DNA from: Chitinophagaceae bacterium DXS
GTDB lineage: Bacteria > Bacteroidota > Bacteroidia > Chitinophagales > Chitinophagaceae
Direction: 5' to 3'
Length of the DNA: 64,000 bases
Assembly: GCA_030345135.1 (NCBI GenBank)
Contig: CP128386.1
Location: 5,298,209-5,362,208, forward strand
Below, in pieces: positions 1 to 10,412 of the stretch; within the stretch, counting starts at the first letter, position 1; every line of letters begins with the position of its first letter. Below the pieces are notes generated by a model that was not told the origin of the DNA, made no database searches, and was given only the letters and a program-made list of their open reading frames with translations. A program made the translations under genes and the position numbers.

Positions 1-3000
1 ATCAGTACTGGAAGCAGCTGTTCCGCCAGTACTAACGGATACAGCAATTGCAGCACTGGACGTGATACCGGCTGGCAGGCTGACTGTAATAGTAGCGCTT
101 GCTCCTTCGTTTACATCAACTGTTGCGGGTGAAATGCTGATCTGCTTATTTGCCACTGTACCTGTCTGATCTTTGATGGTTACGGTAGAAGTATTTTTGC
201 CGCTGGCATAAGTATAACCGGCTGGCAACGTTCCGCCTGCTATGGTTACTGTTTCGTCACTTTCAATAATGATATCAGTTTTTGCATTAACCGGGAAGGT
301 TATTGAATTAGAACCTGCCGGAATAGTGACGGTTGTAGGAAGTAAATCATAATCAGTATTGGAAGTAGCTGTTCCGCCGGCACTGATGGGTACAGCGATT
401 GCTGCACTTGACGTAATACCTGCCGGCAGGCTGACAGTTATGGTAATACCGGCCCCTTCATTCACATCAGCTGTTGACGGTGTAATACTGATCTGTTTAT
501 TGGCTACCGTGCCTGTCTGGTCCTTTATCGTTACAGTAGCTACATCTTTTCCGGTTGCATAAGTATAACCAGCTGGCAACGTTCCGCCTGTTATAATTAC
601 TGTTTCGTCACTCTCAATAATATTATCAGTCTTTGCATTAACGGGGAAGGTTACTGAATTGGAACCTGCGGGAATAGTAACGGTTGTTGGAAGTAAGTCA
701 TAATCTGCAACGGAAGCTGCTGTTCCACCAGTACTAATGGATATGGGGATCACAGCGCTTGACGTGATACCTGCGGGCAGGCTGACAGTTACTGTAGTAC
801 CCGCACCTTCATTCACATCAATTGTTGTTGGGCTGATACTCATCTGCTTATTAGCAACTGTACCTGTCTGGTCTTTTATTGTTACGCTGGAAAGGTTTTT
901 GCCCGAAACGTATGTATAGCCTCCGGGCAGCGTTCCGCCGGTGATGGTCACTGTTTCATCACTCTCGATAATATTATCCGTTTTTGCGTCGACGGTAAAC
1001 GTTACTGAATTGGATCCTGCCGGAATGGTAATGCCGGCAGAGGCTCCTGTTGGTGTCAGATCATAATCTGTATTTAAAATTGCAGTTCCGCTTATTGTGA
1101 GAGGAACAGTAATTGCTGATGTGGATGTGATTCCTGTTGGCAGGCTGACTGTAATAGTAGCGCTTGCACCTTCGTTTACATTTGCAGATGCTGATGCGAT
1201 GCTGATCTGCATATTGGTAGCAGTACCAGTCTGATCTTTGATGGTAACAACAGCTGCATTTTTACCGGCTACATATGCATAACCTGTTGGCAACGCTCCG
1301 CCTGTTATGGTGACAGTTTCGTCGCTTTCAATAATGTTATCCGTTTTTGCATCAACAGTGAAAGTCACGGAGTTGGCATTTGCGGGAATAGTTACACCGG
1401 CAGATGCTCCTGTTGGAGTCAGATCATAATCCGTATTTAAGATTGCGGTTCCACTTATGGCCAGAGGAATGTTGAGGGCAGAACTGGATGTAATGCCCGT
1501 AGGCAGACTAACCGTGATAGTAGTACTGGCGCCTTCATTCACATCAACAGTTGTCGGGTTGATACTGATCTGCTTATTGGCCGTTGTGCCTGTCTGGTCT
1601 TTTATTGTAACAGTAGAAACATTTTTGCCTGTAACGTAGGTGTAACTACCAGGCAGCGTTCCACCTGTTATGATCGCGGTTTCATCGGCTTCGATAATGT
1701 TATCCGTTTTTGCATCAACCGCAAAGGTCACAGCGTTGGCACCAGCAGGAATGGTAACGCCGGTTTCCGCAGTTGCCGGATTTAAGCCATAATCCGTGTT
1801 TACAATTGCAGTTCCACTCATGGCAAGAGGAACATTGATAGCTGAAGTGGATGTAATGCCAGCGGGCAAACTAACCGTTACAATAACGCTTGATCCTTCG
1901 CTCACATTTGCAGATGCGGATGCAATGCTAATCTGCGTGTTGAGCGGGTTTGTGCCTGTCTGATCTTTAATGGTTACAGTAGAAGCATCTTTACCGGTTA
2001 CATAAGTATATCCTGCAGGTAAAGTTCCACCTGTTATCGTCACCGTTTCATCGCCTTCGATAATGTTATCCGTTTTTGCATCAACGGTAAAGGTTACCGC
2101 GTTTGAACCAGCCGGAATAGTGACGCTGATTGCCGCGGTTGGCGGGGTTACATCAAAATCAGTACCGGCAATAGCCGATCCGCTGATAGCAACAGGAACA
2201 GTGATTGCAGCAGTTGATGTAATACCCGTTGGCAGACTAACACTTATAGTGGTGCTTGCCCCTTCATTCACATTTGCAGATGCTGATGTGATACTGATCT
2301 GTTTATTGGCAGCTGTACCAGTCTGGTCTTTGATGGTCCAGGTAGACACATCCTTACCATTTGCATATGTGTAGCCGGGAGGCAAAGTTCCACCTGTTAT
2401 GATCACCGTTTCATCCCCTTCAATAATATTATCCGTTTTTGCATTGATGGTGAAGGTTACAGAGCTGGCACCTGCGGGAATGATTACACTGGTTTCTGCA
2501 GTTGCCGGAGCCAGGTAATAATCAGTACCGGCAATTGCAGTTCCGCCTATTGCAAGAGGAACAGTGATCGCTGAAGATGAAGTAATGCCGGAGGGCAGAC
2601 TGATTGTTATGGTAGCGCTGGCACCCTCGTTCAGATCCGTAACTGTCGGATCAATGGTTACCTGCACATTACCACTCGCATCTTTTATCGTTACAGTAGA
2701 TACATCCTTGCCCGAAGCATATGTAAACCCGGCGGGCAGCGTTTGCCCGGTAATGATCACTGTTTCGTCTGATTCAATAATACCATCCGTCTTTGCATTA
2801 ACAGTAAAGGTGATGGAATTGGTATTTGCTGGAATGGTAACGCTTGTTGCGGCTCCTGAGGGAGTCAGATCATAATCTGAGCCAGCTATTGCTGTTCCAC
2901 TTATTGCAAGTGGAACTGTAATTGCTGAAGATGATGTAATACCTGCAGGCAGGCTGATTGTAACAGTTGTACTTGCTCCTTCATTCACACCAATTGCTGT

Positions 3001-6000
3001 TGGTGCAATGCTGATCTGCTTATTAGCAGCGGTACCTGTCTGATCTTTGATGGTTACGGTAGATGCACCTTTACCGGCTGTATAAGTATAGCCGGCAGGC
3101 AGTGTTCCGCCGGTAATGATCACCGTTTCATCGCTTTCAATTACAAAGTCTGTTTTAGCATCTACAGTAAAGCTTACAGCATTTGTATTTGCAGGAATGG
3201 TAACAGTTGTTGGCAGCAGGTCATAATCGGCAACGGAAGTAGCAGTTCCGCTAACGCCAAGGGGTACATCTATTGCGGTACTTGATGTAATACCTGTTGG
3301 CAGGCCAACAGTTATTGTAACGCTTGCTCCTTCATTCACAGTTGAGGATGAGGATGCGATGCTGATCTGCTTATTGGCTATGGTACCTGTCTGGTCTTTG
3401 ATCGTTACATTAGATACATCCTTGCCTGTTGCGTAGGTGTAGCCCGCAGGTAATGATCCTCCGGTAATGATTACCGTTTCATCTCCTTCGATAATGTTAT
3501 CCGTGTTCGCATCAACACTAAAAGTTACCGAGTTAGACCCTGCCGGAATTGTGACACTTGTTGCTGCGCTGCCTGGAGTTATTGCGTAATCTGTACCGGC
3601 AATTGCTGTTCCGCTTATTGTAAGAAATACAGGGATGTCTGAAGTAGATGTGATACCAGTTGGCAGGCCGACGGTTATTGTAGTGCTTGTTCCTTCATCC
3701 ACATTTATTGTTGCAGGCGTAATGCTGATCTGCATATTAGCCGCAGTACCGGTCTTGTCTTTGATCGTTACAGCAGATACTTTATTACCGTATGTATAGC
3801 CTGCCGGCAGCGTTCCCTCAGTAATGACTACTGTTTCATCAGCCTCAATAATATTATCTGTCTTCGCATTAACCGGGAAGGTTATATAATTTGAACCTGC
3901 CGGAATGGTAACGGTTGTTGGAAGTACATCATAGTCAACAGTTGAAGTTGCGGTTCCACTAATAGAAATAGGCACAACAATGTCAGAAGTCGAGGTAATC
4001 CCTGTTGGCAGGCCGACAGCTATTGTAGTACTTGCTCCTTCATCTACATTTATTGTTGCTGGCGTAATGCTGATCTGCATATTAGCCGCAGTACCGGTCT
4101 TGTCTTTGATCGTTACGGTAGACACTTTGTTGCCGTATGCATAGCCTGCCGGCAGCGTTCCCTCTGTAATAACTACTGTTTCATCAGCCTCAATAATATT
4201 ATCTGTCTTTGCATTAACCGGGAAGGTTATATAATTTGAACCTGCCGGAATAGTAACGGTTGTTGGAAGGGCATCATAATCAACAACCGAACTTGCCGTT
4301 CCACTAATACCAATGGATACAGGGATATCAGAAGTAGATGTGATCCCTGCCGGCAGGCCGACAGATATTGTGGTGCCTGACCCTTCATCTACATTTATAG
4401 TCGCAGGTGAAATGCTGATCTGCATATTAGCAGGAGTGCCGGTCTTGTCTTTGATCGTTACAGTAGACACTTTATTACCGTAAGTATAGCCTGCCGGCAA
4501 TGTCCCCTCTGTAATAACCACTGTTTCATCTGCCTCAATAATATTATCAGTCATCGCATTAACAGGGAAGGTTATATAATTTGAACCTGCCGGAATGGTA
4601 ACGGTTGCCGGAAGAGCATCATAGTCAACCACAGAACCTGCTGTCCCGCTAATACCAATAGATACAGGGATATCAGAAGTAGATGTAATGCCCGATGGCA
4701 GGCCAATAGATATGGTAGTGCTTGCTCCTTCATCTACATTTATTGTTGCAGGTGTAATGCTGATCTGCATATTAGCAGCAGTACCGGTCTTGTCCCTGAT
4801 CGTTACTGTGGATACGTTATTACCATATGTATAGCCTGCTGGAAGCGATCCTTCTGTAATAACTACTGTTTCATCAGCCTCAATAATATTATCTGTCTTC
4901 GCATTAAGCGGGAAGGTTATATAATTTGAACCTGCCGGAATGGTAACGGTTGTTGGAAGGGCATCATAATCAACAACCGAACTGGCTGTTCCGCTAATAC
5001 CAATGGATACAGGGATATCAGAAGTAGATGTGATGCCCGCCGGAAGGCCCACGGTTATCGTGGTGCTTGCTCCTTCATCTACATTTACTGTTGCAGGTGT
5101 AATGCTGATCTGCATATTAGCCGCAGTACCGGTCTTGTCTTTGATCGTTACTGCAGACACTTTGTTACCATATGCATAACCTGCTGGTAGCGTTACCTCT
5201 GTAATAATTACTGTTTCGTCGTTCTCAATAATATTATCTGTCTTCGCATTAACAGGGAAGGTTATTGAGTTGGAACCCGCCGGAATGGTAACAGTTACGG
5301 GAAGTGCATCGTAATCAGCAATGGAAGTAGCCGTTCCGCTGATAGCAATGGATACAGGGATTGCTGTGCTTGACGTGATACCTGCCGGCAGACCAATGGC
5401 TATTGTAGTGCTTGCCCCTTCATCTACATTAACGGTTGCAGGCGTAATGCTGATCTGCATATTAGCAACGGTACCTGTCAGGTCTTTGATGGTGACGATA
5501 GATACATCACTACCGGAAACATAGGCATAGCCAGCAGGAAGTGTTCCTCCCGTAATAATCACTGTTTCGTCGCTCTCAATAATGTTATCGGTCTTTGCAT
5601 TAGCAGGGAAGGTTATGGAATTGGAACCTGCCGGAATGCTAACCGTTGCCGGAATTAAATCATAGTCAACACTGGAAGTAGCTGTCCCGCTAATACCAAT
5701 GGGTACGGCAATTGCAGTACTTGACGTGATGCCCGACGGTAGACTCACCGTTATAGTAGTGCTTACACCTTCATCCACATTAACTGTAGCAGGTGTAATG
5801 CTGATCTGCATATTAGCAGCGGTACCTGTCAGGTCTTTGATGGTGACAGTAGATATATCATTACCTGATGCGTATGTATAGCCGCCTCCAATGGGTGTAC
5901 CGGTAATGATAACTGTTTCGTCGCCCTCAATAATATTATCAGTCTTTGCATTAACGGGGAAGGTTACCGAATTGGAGCCTGCGGGAATAGTAACGGTTGT

Positions 6001-8508
6001 TGGCAGTAAATCATAATCAACACCAGATGAGGCTGTCCCGCTAACACTCACAGGTACGGCGATTGCAGTACTCGACGTAATGCCTGCCGGCAGTTTTACG
6101 GTTACAGTAGTACTCGATCCTTCATCCACATTTGCAGCGGCTGATGTAATACTGATCTGCTTATTGGCAACGGTGCCCGTCTGATCCTTGATGGTCACAG
6201 TTGATGCATCATAGCCGGAAACGTAAGTATAGCCTGTTACAGTGCCACCCGTAACAGTGACTGTTTCGTCGCTTTCAATAATATTATCCGTTTTTGCATC
6301 AATAGTAAAGGTCACCGAATTAGAACCTGCAGGAATTGTTACACTTGTAACAGCGCTGCCGGGAGTTACAGTATAATCTGTAGTTACGATCGCGGTTCCG
6401 CTTAATGTGAGCGGAACTACAATGTCCGAAGTTGATGTAATGCCAGCGGGCAGAGCAACTTTAATGGTAACGCTTGCGCCTTCGTTTACAGTTGGAGAAG
6501 AAGATGTAATGCTAAGTTGCTTATTGGCAGCAGTACCCGTCTGATCTTTGATGGTTACGGTAGATACATCATTACCAGAAACGTATGTATAACCTGCAGG
6601 CAATGTTCCGCCGGTAACAATCACTGTTTCATCGCTCTCAATAATATTGTCTGTCTTCGCATTAACAAGGAAGGTGATAGAATTTGAATTTGCGGGAATA
6701 GTAACCTTTGCGGGAAGTGCATCATAGTCAGCAACAGATGTCGCTGTTCCGCTAATACCAATGGGCACATCGATCGCATAAGCCGAAGTGATGCCTGTTG
6801 GTAGCTTTACTGTTATTGTAGTGTTTGTTCCTTCATTTACATTAACAGTTGCCGGTGTAATGGTGACGCTCTTATTTGCTACAGTATTATCACAATCTGT
6901 TACATTAATAGAAACAGCATTTGCGGGAGAAGCTGCGATCGGCAGGTTTGTGCCATTGGAAGTCGCTCCCGTTATCTGAACAGCCAATATTTTATCAATA
7001 TCAATAACGTTGTTTGCAACGGGCGTTAAGGAGTATGAATAAGAAAGCGTATTTGCCGGAATAGTAATGGATGCGGGCAACGAACTAAAATCACCAGCAG
7101 CGGCGGTGGAACCTGTAAATCCAAGGTTTACGGTTGTTGGGGTTGAAGAAGTTTTGGTTAATTTAATATTGAATACCTGTGTGCCGGCACAAGTTGTTAT
7201 ATCTGAAACCTTTTCCAGGCTTACCTTAGGTATGTCATCATCAATTATTGTATAAGTTGATGTTGTCTGGGTGCCTAATTGAATAAGGTCATTACAACTA
7301 TTGGCTACAAGGCCGATACTTATTGTACGGTCGGACTGTGGTAAGGTATTGCCAATTGTTGTAATCGGACTAACACTCACCTGTTGTGCAGTAGTGTAAT
7401 CACCGGCGGGAATTAAAAATGCATTTTGATAAGTATAGTCCGTATTTAGCACAGCGGTGCCTCCGTTTACCGCAAAACTTACAACCTGCGGTGCCGTAAG
7501 CACTCCATTTGAAACCAAAACCTTTAATCCGGGTGCAGGTCCTGTCGTATCTCCTTCTGCACCTGCTAATGTAGCTGAAGTAAATTGAACCGTGACCGGC
7601 GTTGATCCACTTGTTATAGGAACCGGGTCGACCACCGGGTTGTTATCAAAATCAGTACTATTGGTTGCGTAACCAATCATGACTTCTTTACCAACCGCCT
7701 GCCCCGAACCAAGTGTTCCCAATGCAACATGAATGGCAATTCCCGCGACTGATGCGCACGTTGGGTCAACCAGATTTGTCAAAAGATTATTTGAGCTAGC
7801 TTGCAAATTGTCCCTGGAAGCGGCTGCACCGGAATAGTAGCTGGTAAAGTTGCCTTTTACCTTATATGCATGCGACACGGTGGTTACTTTGCCTCCGCTC
7901 ATATCATGCAGACAGGTGGCGTCCAGCCGGTAATTTCCAACGATATCTCCTGAACTGTTGGTTGTTTTAAATCCTTTTCCGCTTTGATCATTCCCATCGT
8001 TGGTAGCTTCCGAAAGATACAAATGCACATCTTCCGGAGCTGATAAACCAGAAGGGGCTCTTACAACATAATCTACATACATTGCATTTCCCATACTATA
8101 CTTTACCGTGTAGGTAACATAGAAAGTCTTGCTACTAACTGTAGAAGTAACCGTTCCACTGACTGTTGTGCTCCAGGGTGATGCAGTTGTTCCCTGCCCC
8201 GTTAACGGCGTGCTTGAACAATAGTTAAAATTGGCCTGTGTCGAATTATTTCCGAACCGGAAATACAACCGGATATATCCAGTCTTATATATCTGGCTGA
8301 ATCCATTTGAAAAAACATTAAAACTACCCCCGTATGCGCCGGATGTGAACAAAACCACCTTCAACCCGTCGGTCAAAGTGTTTCCTCCGGATGGGTTAAT
8401 AGTGATATCGGTCTGCGCCTTAAGTTGTGTAATTCCTAAACTCAATAACAAAATCAAACATAGATTCCGGAATACGAATTGCAGTTTTTTCATTGGATAT
8501 CTGTTCAT
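1..8508 (-). CDS. Giant secreted Calx-beta repeat protein (C-terminus beyond window)
   Basis: The minus strand is open for 2,836 codons from the ATG at 8508 to the window edge. A second in-frame ATG at 8493 gives MKKLQFVF and may be the true start. A signal peptide (hydrophobic LCLILLLSLG, then QLKAQT) is followed by a unique region of about 270 residues. Divergent repeats come next, then at least 19 Calx-beta-type repeats of 115-121 residues. Each repeat has VNEG, a TDYD-like turn, VTIPAGSNS, and DNIIESDETV, with linkers of the form STVTIKDQTGT. Calx-beta domains are calcium-binding beta-sandwiches common in large adhesins; the Asp/Glu-rich DNIIE-DET segment fits this. The protein is probably surface-exposed or secreted, with a sorting domain expected beyond the left edge (inference). 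Function is unknown; adhesion is the usual guess for the family. Confidence 0.93.
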   Translation of the reverse strand, partial: MNRYPMKKLQFVFRNLCLILLLSLGITQLKAQTDITINPSGGNTLTDGLKVVLFTSGAYGGSFNVFSNGFSQIYKTGYIRLYFRFGNNSTQANFNYCSSTPLTGQGTTASPWSTTVSGTVTSTVSSKTFYVTYTVKYSMGNAMYVDYVVRAPSGLSAPEDVHLYLSEATNDGNDQSGKGFKTTNSSGDIVGNYRLDATCLHDMSGGKVTTVSHAYKVKGNFTSYYSGAAASRDNLQASSNNLLTNLVDPTCASVAGIAIHVALGTLGSGQAVGKEVMIGYATNSTDFDNNPVVDPVPITSGSTPVTVQFTSATLAGAEGDTTGPAPGLKVLVSNGVLTAPQVVSFAVNGGTAVLNTDYTYQNAFLIPAGDYTTAQQVSVSPITTIGNTLPQSDRTISIGLVANSCNDLIQLGTQTTSTYTIIDDDIPKVSLEKVSDITTCAGTQVFNIKLTKTSSTPTTVNLGFTGSTAAAGDFSSLPASITIPANTLSYSYSLTPVANNVIDIDKILAVQITGATSNGTNLPIAASPANAVSINVTDCDNTVANKSVTITPATVNVNEGTNTTITVKLPTGITSAYAIDVPIGISGTATSVADYDALPAKVTIPANSNSITFLVNAKTDNIIESDETVIVTGGTLPAGYTYVSGNDVSTVTIKDQTGTAANKQLSITSSSPTVNEGASVTIKVALPAGITSTSDIVVPLTLSGTAIVTTDYTVTPGSAVTSVTIPAGSNSVTFTIDAKTDNIIESDETVTVTGGTVTGYTYVSGYDASTVTIKDQTGTVANKQISITSAAANVDEGSSTTVTVKLPAGITSSTAIAVPVSVSGTASSGVDYDLLPTTVTIPAGSNSVTFPVNAKTDNIIEGDETVIITGTPIGGGYTYASGNDISTVTIKDLTGTAANMQISITPATVNVDEGVSTTITVSLPSGITSSTAIAVPIGISGTATSSVDYDLIPATVSIPAGSNSITFPANAKTDNIIESDETVIITGGTLPAGYAYVSGSDVSIVTIKDLTGTVANMQISITPATVNVDEGASTTIAIGLPAGITSSTAIPVSIAISGTATSIADYDALPVTVTIPAGSNSITFPVNAKTDNIIENDETVIITEVTLPAGYAYGNKVSAVTIKDKTGTAANMQISITPATVNVDEGASTTITVGLPAGITSTSDIPVSIGISGTASSVVDYDALPTTVTIPAGSNYITFPLNAKTDNIIEADETVVITEGSLPAGYTYGNNVSTVTIRDKTGTAANMQISITPATINVDEGASTTISIGLPSGITSTSDIPVSIGISGTAGSVVDYDALPATVTIPAGSNYITFPVNAMTDNIIEADETVVITEGTLPAGYTYGNKVSTVTIKDKTGTPANMQISISPATINVDEGSGTTISVGLPAGITSTSDIPVSIGISGTASSVVDYDALPTTVTIPAGSNYITFPVNAKTDNIIEADETVVITEGTLPAGYAYGNKVSTVTIKDKTGTAANMQISITPATINVDEGASTTIAVGLPTGITSTSDIVVPISISGTATSTVDYDVLPTTVTIPAGSNYITFPVNAKTDNIIEADETVVITEGTLPAGYTYGNKVSAVTIKDKTGTAANMQISITPATINVDEGTSTTITVGLPTGITSTSDIPVFLTISGTAIAGTDYAITPGSAATSVTIPAGSNSVTFSVDANTDNIIEGDETVIITGGSLPAGYTYATGKDVSNVTIKDQTGTIANKQISIASSSSTVNEGASVTITVGLPTGITSSTAIDVPLGVSGTATSVADYDLLPTTVTIPANTNAVSFTVDAKTDFVIESDETVIITGGTLPAGYTYTAGKGASTVTIKDQTGTAANKQISIAPTAIGVNEGASTTVTISLPAGITSSSAITVPLAISGTAIAGSDYDLTPSGAATSVTIPANTNSITFTVNAKTDGIIESDETVIITGQTLPAGFTYASGKDVSTVTIKDASGNVQVTIDPTVTDLNEGASATITISLPSGITSSSAITVPLAIGGTAIAGTDYYLAPATAETSVIIPAGASSVTFTINAKTDNIIEGDETVIITGGTLPPGYTYANGKDVSTWTIKDQTGTAANKQISITSASANVNEGASTTISVSLPTGITSTAAITVPVAISGSAIAGTDFDVTPPTAAISVTIPAGSNAVTFTVDAKTDNIIEGDETVTITGGTLPAGYTYVTGKDASTVTIKDQTGTNPLNTQISIASASANVSEGSSVIVTVSLPAGITSTSAINVPLAMSGTAIVNTDYGLNPATAETGVTIPAGANAVTFAVDAKTDNIIEADETAIITGGTLPGSYTYVTGKNVSTVTIKDQTGTTANKQISINPTTVDVNEGASTTITVSLPTGITSSSALNIPLAISGTAILNTDYDLTPTGASAGVTIPANANSVTFTVDAKTDNIIESDETVTITGGALPTGYAYVAGKNAAVVTIKDQTGTATNMQISIASASANVNEGASATITVSLPTGITSTSAITVPLTISGTAILNTDYDLTPTGASAGITIPAGSNSVTFTVDAKTDNIIESDETVTITGGTLPGGYTYVSGKNLSSVTIKDQTGTVANKQMSISPTTIDVNEGAGTTVTVSLPAGITSSAVIPISISTGGTAASVADYDLLPTTVTIPAGSNSVTFPVNAKTDNIIESDETVIITGGTLPAGYTYATGKDVATVTIKDQTGTVANKQISITPSTADVNEGAGITITVSLPAGITSSAAIAVPISAGGTATSNTDYDLLPTTVTIPAGSNSITFPVNAKTDIIIESDETVTIAGGTLPAGYTYASGKNTSTVTIKDQTGTVANKQISISPATVDVNEGASATITVSLPAGITSSAAIAVSVSTGGTAASSTD
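264..6990 (-). repeat. In-frame Calx-beta tandem array, 19 units of 345-366 bp
   Basis: The DNIIE-type codon block recurs on the minus strand near 264, 615, 966, 1329, 1692, 2058, 2421, 2775, 3138, 3489, 3846, 4191, 4536, 4881, 5226, 5577, 5927, 6276 and 6639. This gives units of 345-366 bp. More divergent Calx-beta-like units continue toward 7650. Spacing is always in frame, so the array can expand or contract without breaking the gene. Confidence 0.9.
3846..5226 (-). repeat. Homogenised sub-array of four 345-bp Calx-beta units
   Basis: Five consecutive landmarks (3846, 4191, 4536, 4881, 5226) are spaced exactly 345 bp apart. The units share variant residues not seen elsewhere in the array: the linker reads KDKTGTAANMQ instead of KDQTGTVANKQ, and YGNKVS replaces the longer YVSGNDVS. 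They also look more alike at the DNA level than the outer units. This fits recent tandem duplication or gene conversion within an older array. Confidence 0.8.
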
Positions 8509-8585
8509 GCCTGTCAACTTTATTTGGATCTGTGCTGAAATAACATAAGTGAACTGCAGCCTGCGCTATCTGCTGCTATATATAC

Positions 8586-9155
8586 TTAAGCAATAACTCT
8601 TGTCGCTTCTGTTGATGACTTGCGGGTCATAAGAAGTCCTATGCGCTGACTTGTCAGAAGTTCTTCTTGTTCACTTATCTTCAATCCTTTCAGTCTGTGC
8701 CGGATACTGAAGTTGACAGGCGTTCCCAATAGCAGCCTCAGCGTGCTGTTTGGTTGCACAATTTTTTTTGATGCAGGTAATCTTCTTACAATGGAAATAG
8801 CTCTTTGAATAACTTTATCGATGGGTGATTTGAACTTGCCCTGAAGTTGCCCGGAGCTCTTTTGCGGGCTATAGAATGACACAGATGTGTTTGTATTGTT
8901 TTTTAAAACAGGTTTACAATACCACTTGTTTTGCTTCTGCGGCAAACCGGTAAGCATCTTCTCAGCCTGCTTGTTTACAGCAGAAGCAAGACTTGTGTAT
9001 ATGTTCCTGAAAAACTTTAAAAACTTATTGCTACGCGAAAAGGTTTGATCTGTTCGTGTCAGGGGTATTGCATTCGTTTGAGCATAAACTGGAATCCGGC
9101 AATGGCATAGGATATAAAGCAGTTCAATGCATTTGGCTGTTTTTGGGCTCGGCAT
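8586..9155 (-). CDS. Hypothetical protein upstream of the giant repeat protein
   Basis: A 189-residue frame starting MPSPKTAKC reads in the same direction as the giant gene and ends 77 bp before it. Residues 9-26 are hydrophobic and Cys-rich and end VYAQT, which resembles a Bacteroidota signal-peptide junction. The rest is basic and Ser/Thr-rich with no domain I recognise. A chance reading frame remains possible, because the composition is unremarkable and no promoter box is evident. Confidence 0.4.
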   Translation of the reverse strand: MPSPKTAKCIELLYILCHCRIPVYAQTNAIPLTRTDQTFSRSNKFLKFFRNIYTSLASAVNKQAEKMLTGLPQKQNKWYCKPVLKNNTNTSVSFYSPQKSSGQLQGKFKSPIDKVIQRAISIVRRLPASKKIVQPNSTLRLLLGTPVNFSIRHRLKGLKISEQEELLTSQRIGLLMTRKSSTEATRVIA

Positions 9156-9479
9156 TTTTTGGTTAGCTAGGTATAAATATTGGATTTTCTCTCAGATGCG
9201 AAGAAAGAGAAAAAAGGAAAGACCGAAAAAAATATTTTTGAGAATGCAATTAAAAGTAGATTATAATAATATGAACAATCGATCAAAAAATGATCGTCCT
9301 GCCTGCAAAGCATGTCACCATTACTTATGGCTTCAAAGGAAAAGTTGGGAAGTAATTCTAACAAGAGCTGAATTAATATCAATTGCTCGCAATATATCAG
9401 ATAAGATCATGCATATCGTCTGTGTCTTCTTTGTGCCCTCTGTGTAACTGTATTTTTTTGTTTCACAGGAAAGGCAGAA

Positions 9480-9795
9480 GCAGACAATGAGTTGCACAGA
9501 GGCTATCAAGTTAAAGCTGGCATCTAATTTTTGATTGCGTACACGACATGATTTAATGGCAATGATAGACTTTATAACAGTGACAGTTTTTCCCGTAGGG
9601 AATTAAGTTCAATAGACGTGATCAAAACGAGAATATAATAGCCCGTTAGGGCATTAACCAATCAAAGGTTAATGTCCTACGGACAAGAAACCCCTTTACA
9701 CCGGGACATTCTATTGAACTGTAAGCCCTACGGGCTATCGACAAAACGTGTATTGTCATCTCTTTCTTGATTGTGGTTAACCAAATACCCGTCGT
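9480..9795 (+). repeat. Dispersed hairpin-rich repeat, family A, copy 1
   Basis: This stretch lies in a 735-bp gap without a convincing gene. It contains nested short palindromes: TCCCGTAGGGA, AGCCCGTTAGGGC, GTCCTACGGAC, AGCCCTACGGGCT and TTAACC-N7-GGTTAA. The same ordered motifs recur at 16785-17165 and, inverted, at 54998-55135. The gap also has two copies of a CTTTGTGCCCTCTGTGT motif, at about 9428 and 9848. Confidence 0.75.
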
Positions 9796-9891
9796 GGTAA
9801 TAGATTGGAATGTAAGCATATCCTCTGTGTAACTCTGTGTCTTCTTTGTGCCCTCTGTGTCCCCTTCCCTTGTTTACGCCTTCTGTTTTTC

Positions 9892-10293
9892 TTATAAATG
9901 GCGACTATATTGTTCATCACTTACCTGTTCCATCCAGTCAACAACTTTTCCGTTTAAATTTTCCTGTATCGCAATGTGAGTCATGCCTGTGGTTGGGGTT
10001 GCTCCGTGCCAGTGCCTTTCATTCGGCTCAAACCAAACCACATCGCCAGGTCTTACTACTTCAATGTCTTCGCCCTCGCGCTGTACCCAGCCACAACCGG
10101 CTGTTATAATAAGCGTCTGACCAAGCGGATGCGTGTGCCATGCGGTTCTCGCACCTGGTTCAAAGGTTACACTGGCCGCTGCAGCGCGTCTGGCTTCGTT
10201 TGCAGCAAAAAGAGGATCTATCCTTACAGCTCCGGTAAACCAGTCACCCGGTCCAATAGCAGAAGGCTGCGTTCCAATTCGTGTTATTTTCAT
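9892..10293 (-). CDS. Manganese-type cupin of the bacterial hydroxynitrile-lyase family
   Basis: This 133-residue single-domain cupin is full length for its family. It has ADWFTG-like [14 protein letters not shown] at the N-terminus, then WHTHPLGQT and HWHG. The metal ligands expected in cupins of the Granulicella hydroxynitrile-lyase type are all present: His53, His55, Gln59 and His94. Those enzymes bind Mn(II) and cleave or form cyanohydrins with modest activity, but most relatives have no proven physiological substrate. Such cupins often sit beside alcohol dehydrogenases and AraC regulators, as here. The sequence supports the fold and metal site strongly; the catalytic assignment is inference. 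Confidence 0.85.
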   Translation of the reverse strand: MKITRIGTQPSAIGPGDWFTGAVRIDPLFAANEARRAAAASVTFEPGARTAWHTHPLGQTLIITAGCGWVQREGEDIEVVRPGDVVWFEPNERHWHGATPTTGMTHIAIQENLNGKVVDWMEQVSDEQYSRHL

Positions 10294-10412
10294 TAGAATT
10301 CCTTTAAATGATTAGGAGATTATCTTAATATTCCTGATAGCAATTTCGTTGTCTTGAATGTTATTACTCATTTCGTTTTTTTATCCAAACAGAATTTCCA
10401 TTACCCCAATTC

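Noticed and set aside
264-6990. CRISPR-like periodicity
   Set aside because: Units are 345-366 bp and encode protein repeats in frame.
359-7255. Many plus-strand open frames of 60-103 codons
   Set aside because: They are periodic shadows of the minus-strand Calx-beta repeats and share their 345-366 bp spacing.
9127-9447. Plus-strand 106-codon frame
   Set aside because: It overlaps the start of the minus-strand hypothetical gene and has no domain, promoter or sensible composition.
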